The notes: generated from the sequence alone by a model not told the origin. A stretch of DNA of 64,000 bases from Denitrovibrio acetiphilus DSM 12809 (GCF_000025725.1 NC_013943.1:2480001-2544000), one strand, 5' to 3'; counted from the stretch's first letter, positions 9,596 through 19,145 are shown. Made by a program: numbers and translations.

Positions 9596-12148
9596 CTAAA
9601 ATGCCACTGTTTCGATATATGAAAGCTCAAAGTCTCCCATCTTATCGAATTCAAGATATTTATATATCTCTTCTTTGTTCGGTGTCACTTTCTTTTCAAA
9701 AAGCTCAAAATACTTCTCTTTAGTAGGAAGTTCACCACAAAGGGCTGTAATAGCTGTCAGTTCAGCAGAGCCGAGAAATACCTGTGACTCGTCGCCTATA
9801 CGGTTAGGGAAGTTTCTTGTTGATGTTGAAAGCACGAAAGCTTTAGGTGCAACACGTCCCTGATTACCCATACACAGTGAACATCCGGGAATTTCTGTTC
9901 TGGCGCCAACGCTGGAGAAGATACTGTAGTAGCCTTCTTCCATGAGCTGCATTTCATCCATTCTGGTAGGAGGTGTCATCCACATGCGTGTTTTAGGGTA
10001 AGCTTCGCCTTCCCATATTTTACCTGCTGCGCGGAAATGACCGATATTTGTCATACATGAACCGATGAATGTCTCATCAATCTTTGTACCTGCGATATCT
10101 GAAAGAAGCTTAACATCATCCGGATCGTTAGGACATGCAAGAATAGGCTCTGTGATTTCAGCGAGATCAATCTCTATTACTGCAGCGTATTCAGCATTTT
10201 CATCTCTTTCGAGAAGTTTAGGGTTAGCGAGCCATGCTTCACAATCTTCTATACGTTTTTTAAGTGTCTCGGCGTGCTGATAGCCGGCCTCGATCATCTT
10301 TTTCATGAGAGCGATGTTAGACTTAAGATAGTTCGCAACGGACTCTTCTGAAAGCTTGATAGTTCCGCCGGCCGCTGAACGCTCAGCAGTTGCGTCTGTA
10401 AGCTCGAAAGCCTGCTCAACAGTGAGGTTTGGAAGACCTTCCATTTCAAGTATGCGTCCGTTGAAGATATTCTTTTTATTTTTCTTAGGAACTGTAAGCA
10501 GCCCCTGTTTGATAGCCCAGTAAGGGATGGCGTTCACAGCATCGCGAAGTGTGATACCGGGGTTGAAATCGCCTTTAAATTTAACAAGTACAGACTCAGG
10601 AACGTCAAGAGGCATAAAGCCCAGCGCGCCGGCGAAAGCAACAAGACCGGAACCGGCAGGGAGAGAAAGCCCCATCGGAAATCTTGTGTGAGAGTCGCCG
10701 CCCGTACCAAGTGTATCAGGAAGAAGAAGTCTGTTCAGCCATGAATGGATAACACCGTCTCCGGGGCGCAGAGAAACGCCTTTACGCTCCGAAACGAACT
10801 GAGGCAGTGATTTATGCATATCAACATCAGCTTTTTTAGGGTAAGCCGCTGTGTGGCAGAATGACTGCATAAACATAGGCGACTGAAACTCAAGACAGGC
10901 AAGCTCTTTGATCTCATCTCTGGTCATTGGCCCTGTGGTATCCTGAGAACCGACAGTTGTCATCTTAGGCTCACATGCAGTCCCTGGGAGAACACCGTCA
11001 ACCCCCGCAGCTTTTCCGATTATCTTCTGGGCAAGTGTATACCCCTGATCGGCTTTTGGTGTCGGGTTAACAGCTTTTTTGAATACATCAGATTCACCAA
11101 GCCCCAGTGCCTTGCGGGCATTGTTGGTAAGTGTGCGTCCGATGATAAGGTTAAGGCGTCCACCGGCTCTGTATTCATCTTTTATAGTGGAAGGTTTCAG
11201 CTCGAATGTTGAAAGAACTTTTCCTGATTCGTCTGTAATCTCGCCTTTTTCAGTATTAATAATAACAACATCGCCGGTATTAAGTTCGTCAACGTTGCAT
11301 ATGATAGGGAGACCGCCTGAATCTTCTGTCGTATTGAAGAAAATAGGAGCGATAACAGAACCTATAATGGTGCCGCCGTTTCTCTTATTAGGCACGAACG
11401 GAATGTCTGAGCCTATTCTCCACATTACAGAGTTACAAGCTGACTTACGTGATGAACCAGTACCGACAACGTCACCCACGAAAGCAACTTCAAAGCCTTC
11501 AGCTTTGTATTTCTCCATAACCTCATTTCCGTCAGGAAAGCCTGTCTCACCCATGGCAAGAGCGTGGAGAGGGATATCAGGACGGCTCCATGCGTGTTTA
11601 GCAGGAGAAAAGTCATCAGTGTTTGTCTCACCTGCGACTTTATATATTTTAACTTTATATTCTTTTCTAAGCTCAGGTTTATTTGTGAACCACTCAGCGT
11701 CAGCCCAGGACTTAAGAACAGCCATAGCATTTGCATTGGTTTTAGCGAGAGCAACAATTTCATCAAAAGCGTTATAAACAAGAATAGTTTTTTTCAGTGC
11801 TTCCGCTGCATCATCGCCAAGCTCTTTATCTGTGAGAAGCTCTACAAGGTATTTAACATTATATCCGCCAAGCATAGTTCCGAGAAGAAATACAGCACGC
11901 TCTCTGCTTATGAGTGAGCAGGCTGTTTCCCCCTTCGCTACTTTACCGAGCCAGTCAGCTTTAACCTCAGAGGCGGGGTCAACACCTGGCGCAACTCTGT
12001 TTTCGATAAGGTCAACAAGCTCTGCTGTGGGCTTCTGTTCAAGCAGTTTGCAGACTTCAGCAGTAAATTCGGCAGTGAGAGGAAGTGCAGGTATGCCCAT
12101 TTTGGCTCTGTCTTCCACTTGTTTCAGATAGTCCTGCATCATTGTCAT
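9596..12148 (-). CDS. acnB: Bifunctional aconitate hydratase 2 / 2-methylisocitrate dehydratase
   Basis: About 850 aa, the length and domain order of AcnB: N-terminal HEAT-like domain, swivel domain, then the [4Fe-4S] domains. It isomerises citrate to isocitrate in the TCA cycle. Cluster cysteines are visible in GSCMTNIGH (about residue 703) and [13 protein letters not shown] (about residues 762-774). Several ATGs sit together; I choose 12148, six bases after AGGAG, because the ATG at 12154 abuts the ribosome site. The gene is monocistronic, with a TTGACA promoter and the shared TCA palindrome upstream and a strong terminator downstream. Confidence 0.97.
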   Translation of the reverse strand: MTMMQDYLKQVEDRAKMGIPALPLTAEFTAEVCKLLEQKPTAELVDLIENRVAPGVDPASEVKADWLGKVAKGETACSLISRERAVFLLGTMLGGYNVKYLVELLTDKELGDDAAEALKKTILVYNAFDEIVALAKTNANAMAVLKSWADAEWFTNKPELRKEYKVKIYKVAGETNTDDFSPAKHAWSRPDIPLHALAMGETGFPDGNEVMEKYKAEGFEVAFVGDVVGTGSSRKSACNSVMWRIGSDIPFVPNKRNGGTIIGSVIAPIFFNTTEDSGGLPIICNVDELNTGDVVIINTEKGEITDESGKVLSTFELKPSTIKDEYRAGGRLNLIIGRTLTNNARKALGLGESDVFKKAVNPTPKADQGYTLAQKIIGKAAGVDGVLPGTACEPKMTTVGSQDTTGPMTRDEIKELACLEFQSPMFMQSFCHTAAYPKKADVDMHKSLPQFVSERKGVSLRPGDGVIHSWLNRLLLPDTLGTGGDSHTRFPMGLSLPAGSGLVAFAGALGFMPLDVPESVLVKFKGDFNPGITLRDAVNAIPYWAIKQGLLTVPKKNKKNIFNGRILEMEGLPNLTVEQAFELTDATAERSAAGGTIKLSEESVANYLKSNIALMKKMIEAGYQHAETLKKRIEDCEAWLANPKLLERDENAEYAAVIEIDLAEITEPILACPNDPDDVKLLSDIAGTKIDETFIGSCMTNIGHFRAAGKIWEGEAYPKTRMWMTPPTRMDEMQLMEEGYYSIFSSVGARTEIPGCSLCMGNQGRVAPKAFVLSTSTRNFPNRIGDESQVFLGSAELTAITALCGELPTKEKYFELFEKKVTPNKEEIYKYLEFDKMGDFELSYIETVAF

Positions 12149-12272
12149 GATCATCTCCTATTAAAATGGTTATTTATCCGTGACCGGACAGCCACTTAGT
12201 CACATGCCGCCAGGTCTGTTTTATTCTTTTCTACAGCATAAAGGGCGCAATACACCCTAAGCTCAGCTTTAG

Positions 12273-12291
12273 ATTGTATTCTGTATACAAT
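12273..12291. promoter_or_regulatory. Operator-like palindrome upstream of acnB
   Basis: ATTGTAT and ATACAAT are perfect inverted half-sites separated by TCTGT. The site covers the predicted acnB -10 element, 125 bases before the start codon. It matches sites at icd and fumA in half-site sequence, 5-base spacing and a spacer ending in GT. Confidence 0.65.
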
Positions 12292-12311
12292 ATTGTCCAT
12301 CCTTTTGTCAA
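12282..12311 (-). promoter_or_regulatory. Predicted sigma70 promoter of acnB
   Basis: Minus strand TTGACA (12311-12306), an 18-base spacer, and TATACA (12287-12282). The -10 lies inside the palindrome 12273-12291. Confidence 0.5.
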
Positions 12312-12329
12312 AATGTTTTAGAACATTTT
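12310..12329. promoter_or_regulatory. Second inverted repeat upstream of acnB
   Basis: AAAATGTT and AACATTTT form a perfect 8-bp inverted repeat with a 4-base spacer (TTAG). It lies immediately upstream of, and overlaps by two bases, the acnB -35 element. It could be an activator site or a weak hairpin. I see no other copy in the window. Confidence 0.35.
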
Positions 12330-12518
12330 TATAGTTGTGATTATATTTATTTCCATAGCTCACGTTATATCATTAGTTCAAAATTATAATCTGGCGAGTA
12401 ATGTCCATATATCTGCTTGTGAGTGATTATTAAACGAATAACAAGATTTGCGGTATTATTTTATACGAGTATTTAAAACAGAGATCATAAATACATAAAA
12501 GACAGGAGAAAAGACTGT
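12330..12518. other. Intergenic region between acnB promoter and cyclase gene, nothing recognised
   Basis: AT-rich spacer of about 190 bases between the acnB control region and the stop of the leftward cyclase gene. No ORF, RNA or clear terminator hairpin was recognised. Confidence 0.4.
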
Positions 12519-13151
12519 TCATCCCATCATTGCAAAGGCACGTACAGGAGAGCCGTCACCATATTCTATACGCAGAGGGATACAGTTCAAAACAAACTCC
12601 TTCCCCTCAAGCAGATGAAGATTAGTCAGGTTCTCGACAATAATCATATTGCGGTTAAGAAATATTTTATGGTTCTCAAAGGTCACAGTATCAACCGGAT
12701 CAACGGAAATCATATCCACAGCCACACCTTTAACACCACTCGCAGCAAGAACGCCCGCAGCATCAGCTTCCAGCACAGGATAATTTTCAAAATAGCTCTG
12801 TTCACCCCATTTACTGCTCCATCCGGAAAAGAGCACAGCAAAATGCGCTCCCCTCAGCTCTTTCTCGTAACTGCGGATGTATGAAGCGGAAACAGTATCC
12901 ATCCCCCGAACATCGATCATTACTGCATGTCCGGCAAAATCGCTGATATCAAAATCTGACAAAGACCTCCGCCCGTCAAGGATATGAGATGGTGCGTCCA
13001 TATGTGTTCCGGTGTGGGAAAATATAGTTATAAGCCTCTCTTCAAAGCCTTCTGAGGCTATCGTAGTTTCAACTTTTATCTCCGGCGAAAGAGTTCCGGG
13101 GTAAACCGGCATCCCCTCTTTGATCATATGTGTAAGGTCTATCATTTCCAT
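12519..13151 (-). CDS. Cyclase family protein (kynurenine formamidase-like metal hydrolase)
   Basis: 210 aa, full length for the cyclase family (PF04199) that includes kynurenine formamidase KynB. The metal-binding motif HTGTHMDAPSHI is at about residues 46-57, with further family signatures GWSSKWG and SVDPVDT. Such enzymes hydrolyse N-formylkynurenine or related amides/lactones; no tryptophan-degradation genes are nearby, so the substrate is unknown. There is no strong ribosome site at either ATG (13151 or two codons later). It is transcribed away from the divergent HTH regulator at 13260. Confidence 0.8.
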   Translation of the reverse strand: MEMIDLTHMIKEGMPVYPGTLSPEIKVETTIASEGFEERLITIFSHTGTHMDAPSHILDGRRSLSDFDISDFAGHAVMIDVRGMDTVSASYIRSYEKELRGAHFAVLFSGWSSKWGEQSYFENYPVLEADAAGVLAASGVKGVAVDMISVDPVDTVTFENHKIFLNRNMIIVENLTNLHLLEGKEFVLNCIPLRIEYGDGSPVRAFAMMG

Positions 13152-13259
13152 ATTAGCTATTTACCACAGATTGACGAGCATGGGGAGATTTTTCTGAAAC
13201 TATTTGACATTGCCCACATAAAGGACTATTTTGGACAAAATTAGACAGGAATCTACAGC

Positions 13260-13925
13260 ATGGACACACTATTTCTCACAGTAAAAGATATGTCTGTTAA
13301 GCTTGGCGTGTCCGAAAAGACCGTCTACCGCATGATAAATGACAACAAAATACCCTATGGTATCAAAATTGGCGGACAATGGCGTTTTAACCGGGAAAAG
13401 ATAGAAAAATGGGTCAGCGGTCAGAGCACCGAGGACAACACACCGGCAGACAGCAGCATAACGGTTTCTGAGATAATTTGCGACAGTACCATAATGTATC
13501 GTCTCTGTGGAGCAAACAGGGACGAAATACTGAATCAGATTTTGACTATATTAGGCAGGTTCACTACAGAAGAGAAGATAAACATCAAGAAGAATCTTCT
13601 GTTCAAAGAGTCCATAATATCCTCCTCTTTAAGCGGGGTGGCGGTCATGGTTGCCGATTATGACCAACAGGTAAACCACAGTAAAACAGTCTTTGCTGTG
13701 GCATACCTTGACACCCCGCTGGACTTTAAAGCCATCGACGGCAAGAAGACAGATATCGCGATACTCATCATTCCTGCTAATAAAACTGAGCAGTTGATAC
13801 TGACAACAAGACTGAATGGGCTTCTTAACAGTGATGAATTTGTGAAAACGCTTAGATCAGCTCCTACAAGAAGCACGCTGATTCAACGTATACGCGAATT
13901 TGAAAACAAACTTTTTATTAAATAA
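13260..13925 (+). CDS. Excisionase-type HTH regulator with EIIA-like domain
   Basis: 221 aa. Residues ~5-55 are a MerR/excisionase-like DNA-binding domain (LTVKDMSVKLGVSEKTVYRMI then GGQWRFNREKIEKW). Residues ~70-215 resemble the type 2 PTS EIIA/PtsN fold (LDTPLDFKAIDGKKTDIAIL; LLNSDEFVKTLRSA). The segment equivalent to the EIIA active site, normally GxAxPHxR, reads GVAVMVADYD, so the phospho-accepting His is absent. It probably works as a ligand- or protein-sensing regulator, not a phosphocarrier. It lies 14 bases upstream of the SulP gene in the same direction and most likely controls it. Confidence 0.75.
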   Translation: MDTLFLTVKDMSVKLGVSEKTVYRMINDNKIPYGIKIGGQWRFNREKIEKWVSGQSTEDNTPADSSITVSEIICDSTIMYRLCGANRDEILNQILTILGRFTTEEKINIKKNLLFKESIISSSLSGVAVMVADYDQQVNHSKTVFAVAYLDTPLDFKAIDGKKTDIAILIIPANKTEQLILTTRLNGLLNSDEFVKTLRSAPTRSTLIQRIREFENKLFIK

Positions 13926-13939
13926 TTACAGGTGAATCA

Positions 13940-15553
13940 ATGCCACACAATATCTCTAAATCAGCCAGACTAACCGGAGACATATACGGCGGTCTCACTG
14001 CTGCGGTGATAGCTCTCCCCCTTGCCCTCGCATTCGGTGTTGCCAGTGGTGCAGGTGCAGAAGCAGGGCTTTACGGCGCAATCATACTCGGTTTCGTGGC
14101 GTCTGCCTTCGGTGGGACTCCGGTTCAGATATCCGGGCCGACGGGACCTATGACAGTTGTCGTAGCATCTGCAATTGCTCTATTCGCCGGAGATTTTCAT
14201 TCGGTAGTGACAGTTATATTCCTTGGCGGTATCTTTCAGATAGCACTTGGCTTTCTAAAAGTCGGTAAATTAGTAAGATTCATCCCCTACCCTGTCATAT
14301 CAGGTTTCATGACAGGTATCGGTGTAATTATTATTCTACTTCAGCTCCACCCGTTAGCAGGTGCATCCGGCTACAGTTCGCCGATAATGGCTATAAAACA
14401 CATAGGCACACTCTTTACGAATTTTCATAATGCAGACCTTGCCCTTGGCGCACTGACCCTTATCATCGTATTTTTCTTCCCGAAAAAGCTATCCTCAAAA
14501 ATCCCTTCACCTCTGGCAGCGCTTATAGTCTGTACAGTGCTGTCCGTGGCGATGGGGCTTGATGTTCATACAATCGGACATATTCCGACCGCACTCCCGA
14601 AGCTGCATATGCCTTTTCTGGACATGAGCAACATAACTTTTGTCGTGGGTACAGCTCTTTCCCTTGCTGTTCTCGGGTCAATCGACAGTTTGCTTACGTC
14701 CCTTGTTTCGGACTCTCTTACCAAAACAAATCACCAGCCAAACCGCGAACTTATGGCGCAGGGGTTAGGTAACTCTCTGGCAGCCCTCTTCGGCGGAATC
14801 CCCGGTGCAGGGGCGACCATGCGGACAGTTGTTAACGTTAAGGCAGGCGGTTCTACTCGTTTTTCCGGCATGCTCCATGCCGTAGTGCTGGCTTTGATAC
14901 TTCTTGTATTCGGCTCCAAAGCAGAACTGATCCCCATGGCTGTTTTATCCGGTATATTAATCAAAGTTGGATTCGATATTGTAGACTACAGATTTCTGAA
15001 AATACTGAAAAAAGCACCAAAACACGACATAATAGTAATGTTTGCTGTTCTTGCTCTCACCGTCCTTGTGGATCTTATCGTTGCTGTCGGGGTCGGGATA
15101 GTGCTCGCATCCATACTGCTGACATACAGAATAGCCCAGCAGACCAACTCACAGATACATGAAATACCTGTTACTCTTCACGACAGTGAACTTGGGCGGG
15201 AGATACAGGAAAGTACAAAATTCTCTGTTCGTGTTATTGATATCAACGGACCATTCTTCTTCGGTTCCACCAGCCAGATAGTCGGCAGGATAGGTTCATT
15301 TCTCGGCACAGAGATCGTAATATTCAACTGTATCAACGTCCCTTTCATAGACTACTCAGCGGTTTTTGCACTGTCCGAAAAGATACTAAAGCTGAAATCT
15401 TTCAACACAAAACCAATGCTCGTGTTTAATAAAGATATCGCAAAACAGCTTGAAAAATATGGTATTCCGGAGCTGTTACCTGATAAGAAGATTTTCAATA
15501 ACCTTGATGAAGCGATAAAACACATTCGTCAAACACAGACTTTCGCCTCATAA
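13940..15553 (+). CDS. SulP/SLC26-family anion transporter with STAS domain
   Basis: 537 aa. The first ~400 residues contain 10-14 hydrophobic segments of a SulP permease, including the N-terminal GDIYGGLTAAVIALPLALAF signature and a FGGTPVQISGPTGPMTVV block near residue 55. The last ~120 residues form a STAS domain. Such proteins carry sulfate, bicarbonate or dicarboxylates; the sequence alone does not fix the substrate. Several bicarbonate-type SulP proteins share the QISGPTGPMT motif. It is co-directional with the HTH/EIIA-like regulator. Confidence 0.88.
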   Translation: MPHNISKSARLTGDIYGGLTAAVIALPLALAFGVASGAGAEAGLYGAIILGFVASAFGGTPVQISGPTGPMTVVVASAIALFAGDFHSVVTVIFLGGIFQIALGFLKVGKLVRFIPYPVISGFMTGIGVIIILLQLHPLAGASGYSSPIMAIKHIGTLFTNFHNADLALGALTLIIVFFFPKKLSSKIPSPLAALIVCTVLSVAMGLDVHTIGHIPTALPKLHMPFLDMSNITFVVGTALSLAVLGSIDSLLTSLVSDSLTKTNHQPNRELMAQGLGNSLAALFGGIPGAGATMRTVVNVKAGGSTRFSGMLHAVVLALILLVFGSKAELIPMAVLSGILIKVGFDIVDYRFLKILKKAPKHDIIVMFAVLALTVLVDLIVAVGVGIVLASILLTYRIAQQTNSQIHEIPVTLHDSELGREIQESTKFSVRVIDINGPFFFGSTSQIVGRIGSFLGTEIVIFNCINVPFIDYSAVFALSEKILKLKSFNTKPMLVFNKDIAKQLEKYGIPELLPDKKIFNNLDEAIKHIRQTQTFAS

Positions 15554-15567
15554 TGGCTCCCCGCCTC

Positions 15568-15645
15568 GTCATTGCGAGCGAAGCGACGCAATCTGACATC
15601 ACCAAACTTAAAAGATTGCTTCAACCCTTCGAGTTTCGCAATGAC
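15568..15645. repeat. Dispersed palindromic repeat (GTCATTGCGAG family), copy A
   Basis: A 78-bp imperfect palindrome. It starts GTCATTGCGAG and ends CTCGAG-like then CGCAATGAC, with an inner pair GCAATCT/AGATTGC. It lies between convergent SulP and fumC. The same element appears twice at the right end of the window. This family of palindromes is widespread in several phyla. A terminator-like or MITE-like role is possible. Confidence 0.75.
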
Positions 15646-15657
15646 GTATATTTCTCT

Positions 15658-15684
15658 GTCATTGCGAGGGGAGCGACACAATGG
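15658..15684. repeat. Partial GTCATTGCGAG repeat
   Basis: Only the left arm (GTCATTGCGAGGGGAGCGAC and a few bases) is present, 12 bases after the full copy and ending 12 bases before the fumC stop. It is a truncated or decayed copy. Confidence 0.6.
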
Positions 15685-15695
15685 CTCATATGTCT

Positions 15696-17087
15696 CTAGC
15701 TTTTCGACCCGGTCATATCCTCAGGAACAACATACTTATCAAACTCAGCTTCTGTCAGATAGCCAAGCTTAACCGCGGTCTCCCTGAGGGTAGAGTTTTC
15801 TGCAAATGCTGTTTTTGCTATCTTTGCCGCCTTGTCATATCCTATGTGAGGATTCAGTGCGGTTACAAGCATGAGCGAATTCCTAAGATAGTGGTCTATC
15901 TGTTCGCGGTTTGGTTTTATCCCGACAGCACAGTTTTCACGGAAAGAATCCATTGCATCACCAAGAAGTTTTGCTGATTGCAGGAAATTATATATTATCA
16001 CAGGTTTAAAAACATTCAGTTCAAAGTTCCCCTGACTCGCTGCAAAACCTATTGCCGCATCGTTCCCAAAAACCTGACAAGCAACCATTGTTACAGCCTC
16101 TGACTGTGTGGGATTAACCTTCCCCGGCATAATGGAGCTGCCCGGCTCATTGGCAGGTATCTCCAGCTCGCCTATCCCGCATCTGGGACCGGAGGCAAGC
16201 CAGCGAATGTCATTAGCTATTTTCATCATATTAGCTGCGAGAGCTTTCAACGCTCCGGACGCAAATGTAAGTGCATCATGTGATGTCAGAGATTGAAATT
16301 TATTCCCTGCTGACTGAAAACGCTTACCTGTGAACCTCGTGACCTCTTCTGACACCATGACAGACAATTTCGGGTGAGCGTTCAACCCTGTACCGACGGC
16401 TGTCCCCCCTATGGCAAGCTCGCGCACATGCTCAAGAGATTCTCTGATCTGCCGTATGTTTGTCTCAAGCATTGCCACATAACCGGAAAATTCCTGTCCG
16501 AGCGTAAGCGGTGTAGCGTCCTGAAGGTGAGTACGCCCTATTTTAACAATGCTGTTAAACTCTTCCATCTTACTATGGAGAACATCCTTAAGGCTTTCAA
16601 TCGACGGCACAAGCTCATCCTCAACAACCGTGACAGCAGCAATGTGCATAGCCGTAGGGAAAGTATCGTTAGAGCTTTGCGACATATTCACATGGTCATT
16701 CGGATGTATCTCTTTATCTTCACGAAAGTTTTTACCCAATATCTCCGTAGCTCTGCTGGCTATCACCTCATTCATATTCATATTTGTCTGCGTTCCGCTC
16801 CCTGTCTGCCATACGGCGAGGGGGAACTGATCTGCAAGCTTATTCTTAAGTATCTCATCACAAGCTTTTATAATGGCATTTGCTTTCTCATCATGAAGTT
16901 TACCCAGCTTATTATTAACCACTGCCACAGAGCGCTTAAGCACTGCAAATGCATGTATGAGACTCACAGGCATCTTCTCCCAGCCTATTTTGAAGTTCTG
17001 AAGGCTTCGCTGTGTCTGAGCAGCCCAGTAAGCATCCTCCGGAACCTGAATCTCGCCCATAGTATCCTTTTCGATTCTGAATTTCAT
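15696..17087 (-). CDS. fumC: Fumarate hydratase class II
   Basis: 463 aa, normal for the iron-independent, oxygen-stable class II fumarase tetramer that hydrates fumarate to malate. The family signature [15 protein letters not shown] is near residue 317. The substrate-binding [13 protein letters not shown] is near residue 98, and the catalytic His-containing block [20 protein letters not shown] is near residue 185. A GGAGAA site precedes the ATG. It is divergent from the class I pair fumAB, so the 294-base spacer with the TCA palindrome may serve both. It ends against palindromic repeats shared with SulP. Confidence 0.97.
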   Translation of the reverse strand: MKFRIEKDTMGEIQVPEDAYWAAQTQRSLQNFKIGWEKMPVSLIHAFAVLKRSVAVVNNKLGKLHDEKANAIIKACDEILKNKLADQFPLAVWQTGSGTQTNMNMNEVIASRATEILGKNFREDKEIHPNDHVNMSQSSNDTFPTAMHIAAVTVVEDELVPSIESLKDVLHSKMEEFNSIVKIGRTHLQDATPLTLGQEFSGYVAMLETNIRQIRESLEHVRELAIGGTAVGTGLNAHPKLSVMVSEEVTRFTGKRFQSAGNKFQSLTSHDALTFASGALKALAANMMKIANDIRWLASGPRCGIGELEIPANEPGSSIMPGKVNPTQSEAVTMVACQVFGNDAAIGFAASQGNFELNVFKPVIIYNFLQSAKLLGDAMDSFRENCAVGIKPNREQIDHYLRNSLMLVTALNPHIGYDKAAKIAKTAFAENSTLRETAVKLGYLTEAEFDKYVVPEDMTGSKS

Positions 17088-17306
17088 AATCAGCTTCTCC
17101 TATTCGATTATTACAGAAGGCGAGCAGCACAAGGCTTCACCCCTGTAACGATTTTATAACTTTCAAAATTATATTACATATTCAATTCAACAGACTAATC
17201 TTAATGTTATCAGCCATATCAAAATTATACCCCCTTAGCCTTTTTATGCCATACAAATTTATACTTTGTTAATTTTAAACCACCGTTCAACTCTTACTTG
17301 TATTTT

Positions 17307-17325
17307 TCTGTATATTGTATACAAT
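17307..17325. promoter_or_regulatory. Operator-like palindrome upstream of fumAB
   Basis: TCTGTAT and ATACAAT are separated by ATTGT; the right part is also a perfect 12-bp palindrome, ATTGTATACAAT. It lies 57 bases upstream of the fumA ATG and about 220 bases upstream of divergent fumC. It matches sites at icd and acnB. A possible -10 TATAAT (17355-17360) lies downstream without a convincing -35. Confidence 0.6.
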
Positions 17326-17381
17326 CATATGGTTAAGAATAAATATATTCAGAATATAATAACCTTATATGCGAGGTGGCT

Positions 17382-18248
17382 ATGGAACTCAAAGATGCAA
17401 TGCTTGAGCTGATCCGCAGAGCAACCACAGACCTTTCACCGGATGTGGAGAATGCGATTCAGCAGGCGTACGACAGAGAGGACGAAGGGACACCGGCAAA
17501 AAGCGTTTTCGGAACCATCCGTGAAAATATCGCACTTGCCAGAGAAGCTTCAACTCCTATTTGTCAGGACACAGGTTCTGTCATAATCTACATTGACTTT
17601 CCTGTAGGCGAACCGGAAACCAAATATAAAGAAGCGGCTGAATGGGCTGCTGCTGAGGCTACAAAGCTCCAGTATCTCCGCCCTAACGCTGTTGACCCTA
17701 TCACAGGCAAGAATTCCGGCAATAACGTTGGAACAAATGCCCCTTACCTCCACTTTCACCAATGGGATAAGGACGAAACCAGAGTTAGGCTCATGCTTAA
17801 AGGCGGCGGCTCTGAAAATGTGGGCGCTCAATACAAGCTCCCGGACTCTGTTCTTCACGCCGGACGTGACCTGAAAGGTGTTAAGAAAGTTGTGATCGAT
17901 GCCGTACAAAAAGCACAGGGACAAGGCTGCGCACCAGGCGTTGTTGGTATAGGAATCGGCGGAGACAGAGTAACATCCTACGCACTTTCCAAAGAGCAGT
18001 TCTTCCGTAAACTCGGTGAGAAAAGCACAAACCCTGACCTTGCCAAACTTGAAGAGGAACTCTACGAAGACCTTAATAAACTCGGCATCGGACCAATGGG
18101 ATTCGGCGGAAAAACTACCTGCCTTGGCGTTTTCGCAGGGGTTCAGCACAGACACCCGGCTACATTCTATGTAGCAATTTCATATACCTGCTGGGCATAC
18201 AGAAGAAAGCAAATGACAATCAAAGGAAGTGAGGTGACATATGATTAA
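17382..18248 (+). CDS. Fumarate hydratase class I, alpha subunit
   Basis: 288 aa N-terminal-type subunit of the heterodimeric [4Fe-4S] fumarase (tartrate/fumarate dehydratase family). Cluster cysteines are in PICQDTGS (about residue 60), GQGCAPGVVGIGIGGD (about 187) and TTCLGVF (about 247). I prefer the ATG at 17382, five bases after GAGGTG; a GTG two codons earlier overlaps that site. The stop overlaps the start of the beta-subunit gene, giving translational coupling. The enzyme is oxygen-labile, in keeping with an anaerobe, and duplicates the FumC activity encoded next door. Confidence 0.93.
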   Translation: MELKDAMLELIRRATTDLSPDVENAIQQAYDREDEGTPAKSVFGTIRENIALAREASTPICQDTGSVIIYIDFPVGEPETKYKEAAEWAAAEATKLQYLRPNAVDPITGKNSGNNVGTNAPYLHFHQWDKDETRVRLMLKGGGSENVGAQYKLPDSVLHAGRDLKGVKKVVIDAVQKAQGQGCAPGVVGIGIGGDRVTSYALSKEQFFRKLGEKSTNPDLAKLEEELYEDLNKLGIGPMGFGGKTTCLGVFAGVQHRHPATFYVAISYTCWAYRRKQMTIKGSEVTYD

Positions 18249-18822
18249 GCTCACTACACCTATCAGTGAAGAGAAAGCACGTTCACTTAAGGTGGGCGAC
18301 GAGGTTCTCCTTACAGGAACCATCGTAACAGCAAGAGATGCTGCACATAAACTGATGATAGAAGAAAGACCGGATTTTATCCGTGAACACCTGAAAGACG
18401 GTGTAATATACCACTGCGGCCCTGTTGTCAAACAGGCGGAAAACGGTGAATACAGCTTTGTAGCAGCAGGCCCGACCACCTCTTCCCGTGAAGAACCCTA
18501 TCAGGCAGCAGTCTGCGAGGAATACTCTGTACGTGCCGTTATCGGCAAAGGCGGTATGGGACCAAAAACAGCAGAAGGGCTTAAAAAAGTCGGCGCAGTT
18601 TACCTGCATGCTGTTGGCGGCGCAGGATCGCTTATTGGTAAAATGGTTAAAAAAGTTCATACAGTATACAAGCTTGAAGAATTCGGGACACCGGAAGCCT
18701 TCTGGGTTTGTGAGGTTGAAGATTTCCCTTGCGTTGTTACCATGGACAGCCACGGAGGCTCCCTGCATAAAGATATTGCAGCAGCCTCACAGAAAGTTGC
18801 CGACGGACTCATCGGTCAGTAG
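18241..18822 (+). CDS. Fumarate hydratase class I, beta subunit
   Basis: 193 aa, matching the swivelling C-terminal domain (FumA C-terminus/TtdB-like) of class I fumarases. Family features include GDEVLLTGTIVTARDAAHK near residue 20 and GPTTSSRE near residue 79, where the substrate carboxylate is bound, and GKGGMGPKT near 101. It overlaps the alpha-subunit gene by 8 bases and would form the heterodimer with it. The gene ends before two short direct repeats and a strong bidirectional terminator. Confidence 0.93.
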   Translation: MIKLTTPISEEKARSLKVGDEVLLTGTIVTARDAAHKLMIEERPDFIREHLKDGVIYHCGPVVKQAENGEYSFVAAGPTTSSREEPYQAAVCEEYSVRAVIGKGGMGPKTAEGLKKVGAVYLHAVGGAGSLIGKMVKKVHTVYKLEEFGTPEAFWVCEVEDFPCVVTMDSHGGSLHKDIAAASQKVADGLIGQ

Positions 18823-18845
18823 GTCAGCACCTACCGACGGGACAC
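18823..18845 (+). repeat. Short direct repeat, copy 1
   Basis: GTCAGCACCTACCGACGGGA followed by CAC. A near-identical copy (one change, GACGGG to GGCGGG) is at 18932-18954. Both are followed within a few bases by ACTGT. A looser relative (GGCGGGGCACGACACTGT) follows rng near 29919-29937. Confidence 0.6.
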
Positions 18846-18931
18846 TATACTGTGAACACAGACAGTGCGTCAAAGTATTACCGCTCCCTCTGGTCGTTTG
18901 TTGTGCTTTATGAGATTGCAAGCAATCAGTA

Positions 18932-18954
18932 GTCAGCACCTACCGGCGGGACAC
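18932..18954 (+). repeat. Short direct repeat, copy 2
   Basis: Second copy of the 23-bp repeat in the fumarase downstream region, 109 bases after the first. Between them is no ORF; the remaining part of the gap to the usp gene holds only the terminator at 19011-19042. Confidence 0.6.
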
Positions 18955-19010
18955 CACTGTACACGCACACAAAATATTCTATCTCCAGACATCTGGATTT
19001 AAACAAAAAT

Positions 19011-19042
19011 AAAAGGGGAGCTCTTTTGAGTTCCCCTTTTTT
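19011..19042. terminator. Bidirectional intrinsic terminator between fumB-type gene and usp
   Basis: AAAAGGGGA-G-CTC pairs with GAG-T-TCCCCTTTT (13 bp including one G-U) around a TTTT loop, with T residues continuing on the right and A residues on the left. It serves convergent transcription of the class I fumarase pair and the usp gene. Confidence 0.85.
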
Positions 19043-19145
19043 GATATTCGTGTCAGATTGTTATCGTAGAAAAATCTGTCAGACACTTCTGCATTTCCCA
19101 TATGTCCGTAACAGCTAGACAAATGAGTACGCTCTCCACAGGTAC

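Noticed and set aside
11079-11777. 232-codon open frame on the plus strand
   Set aside because: It lies entirely antisense to acnB, has no ribosome site and a composition typical of a shadow frame; the acnB frame has strong family support.
16374-17159. 261-codon open frame on the plus strand
   Set aside because: Antisense to fumC, Cys/His/Leu-rich shadow composition, no ribosome site.
17550-18155. 201-codon open frame on the minus strand
   Set aside because: Antisense to the class I fumarase alpha gene, Phe/Cys-rich shadow.
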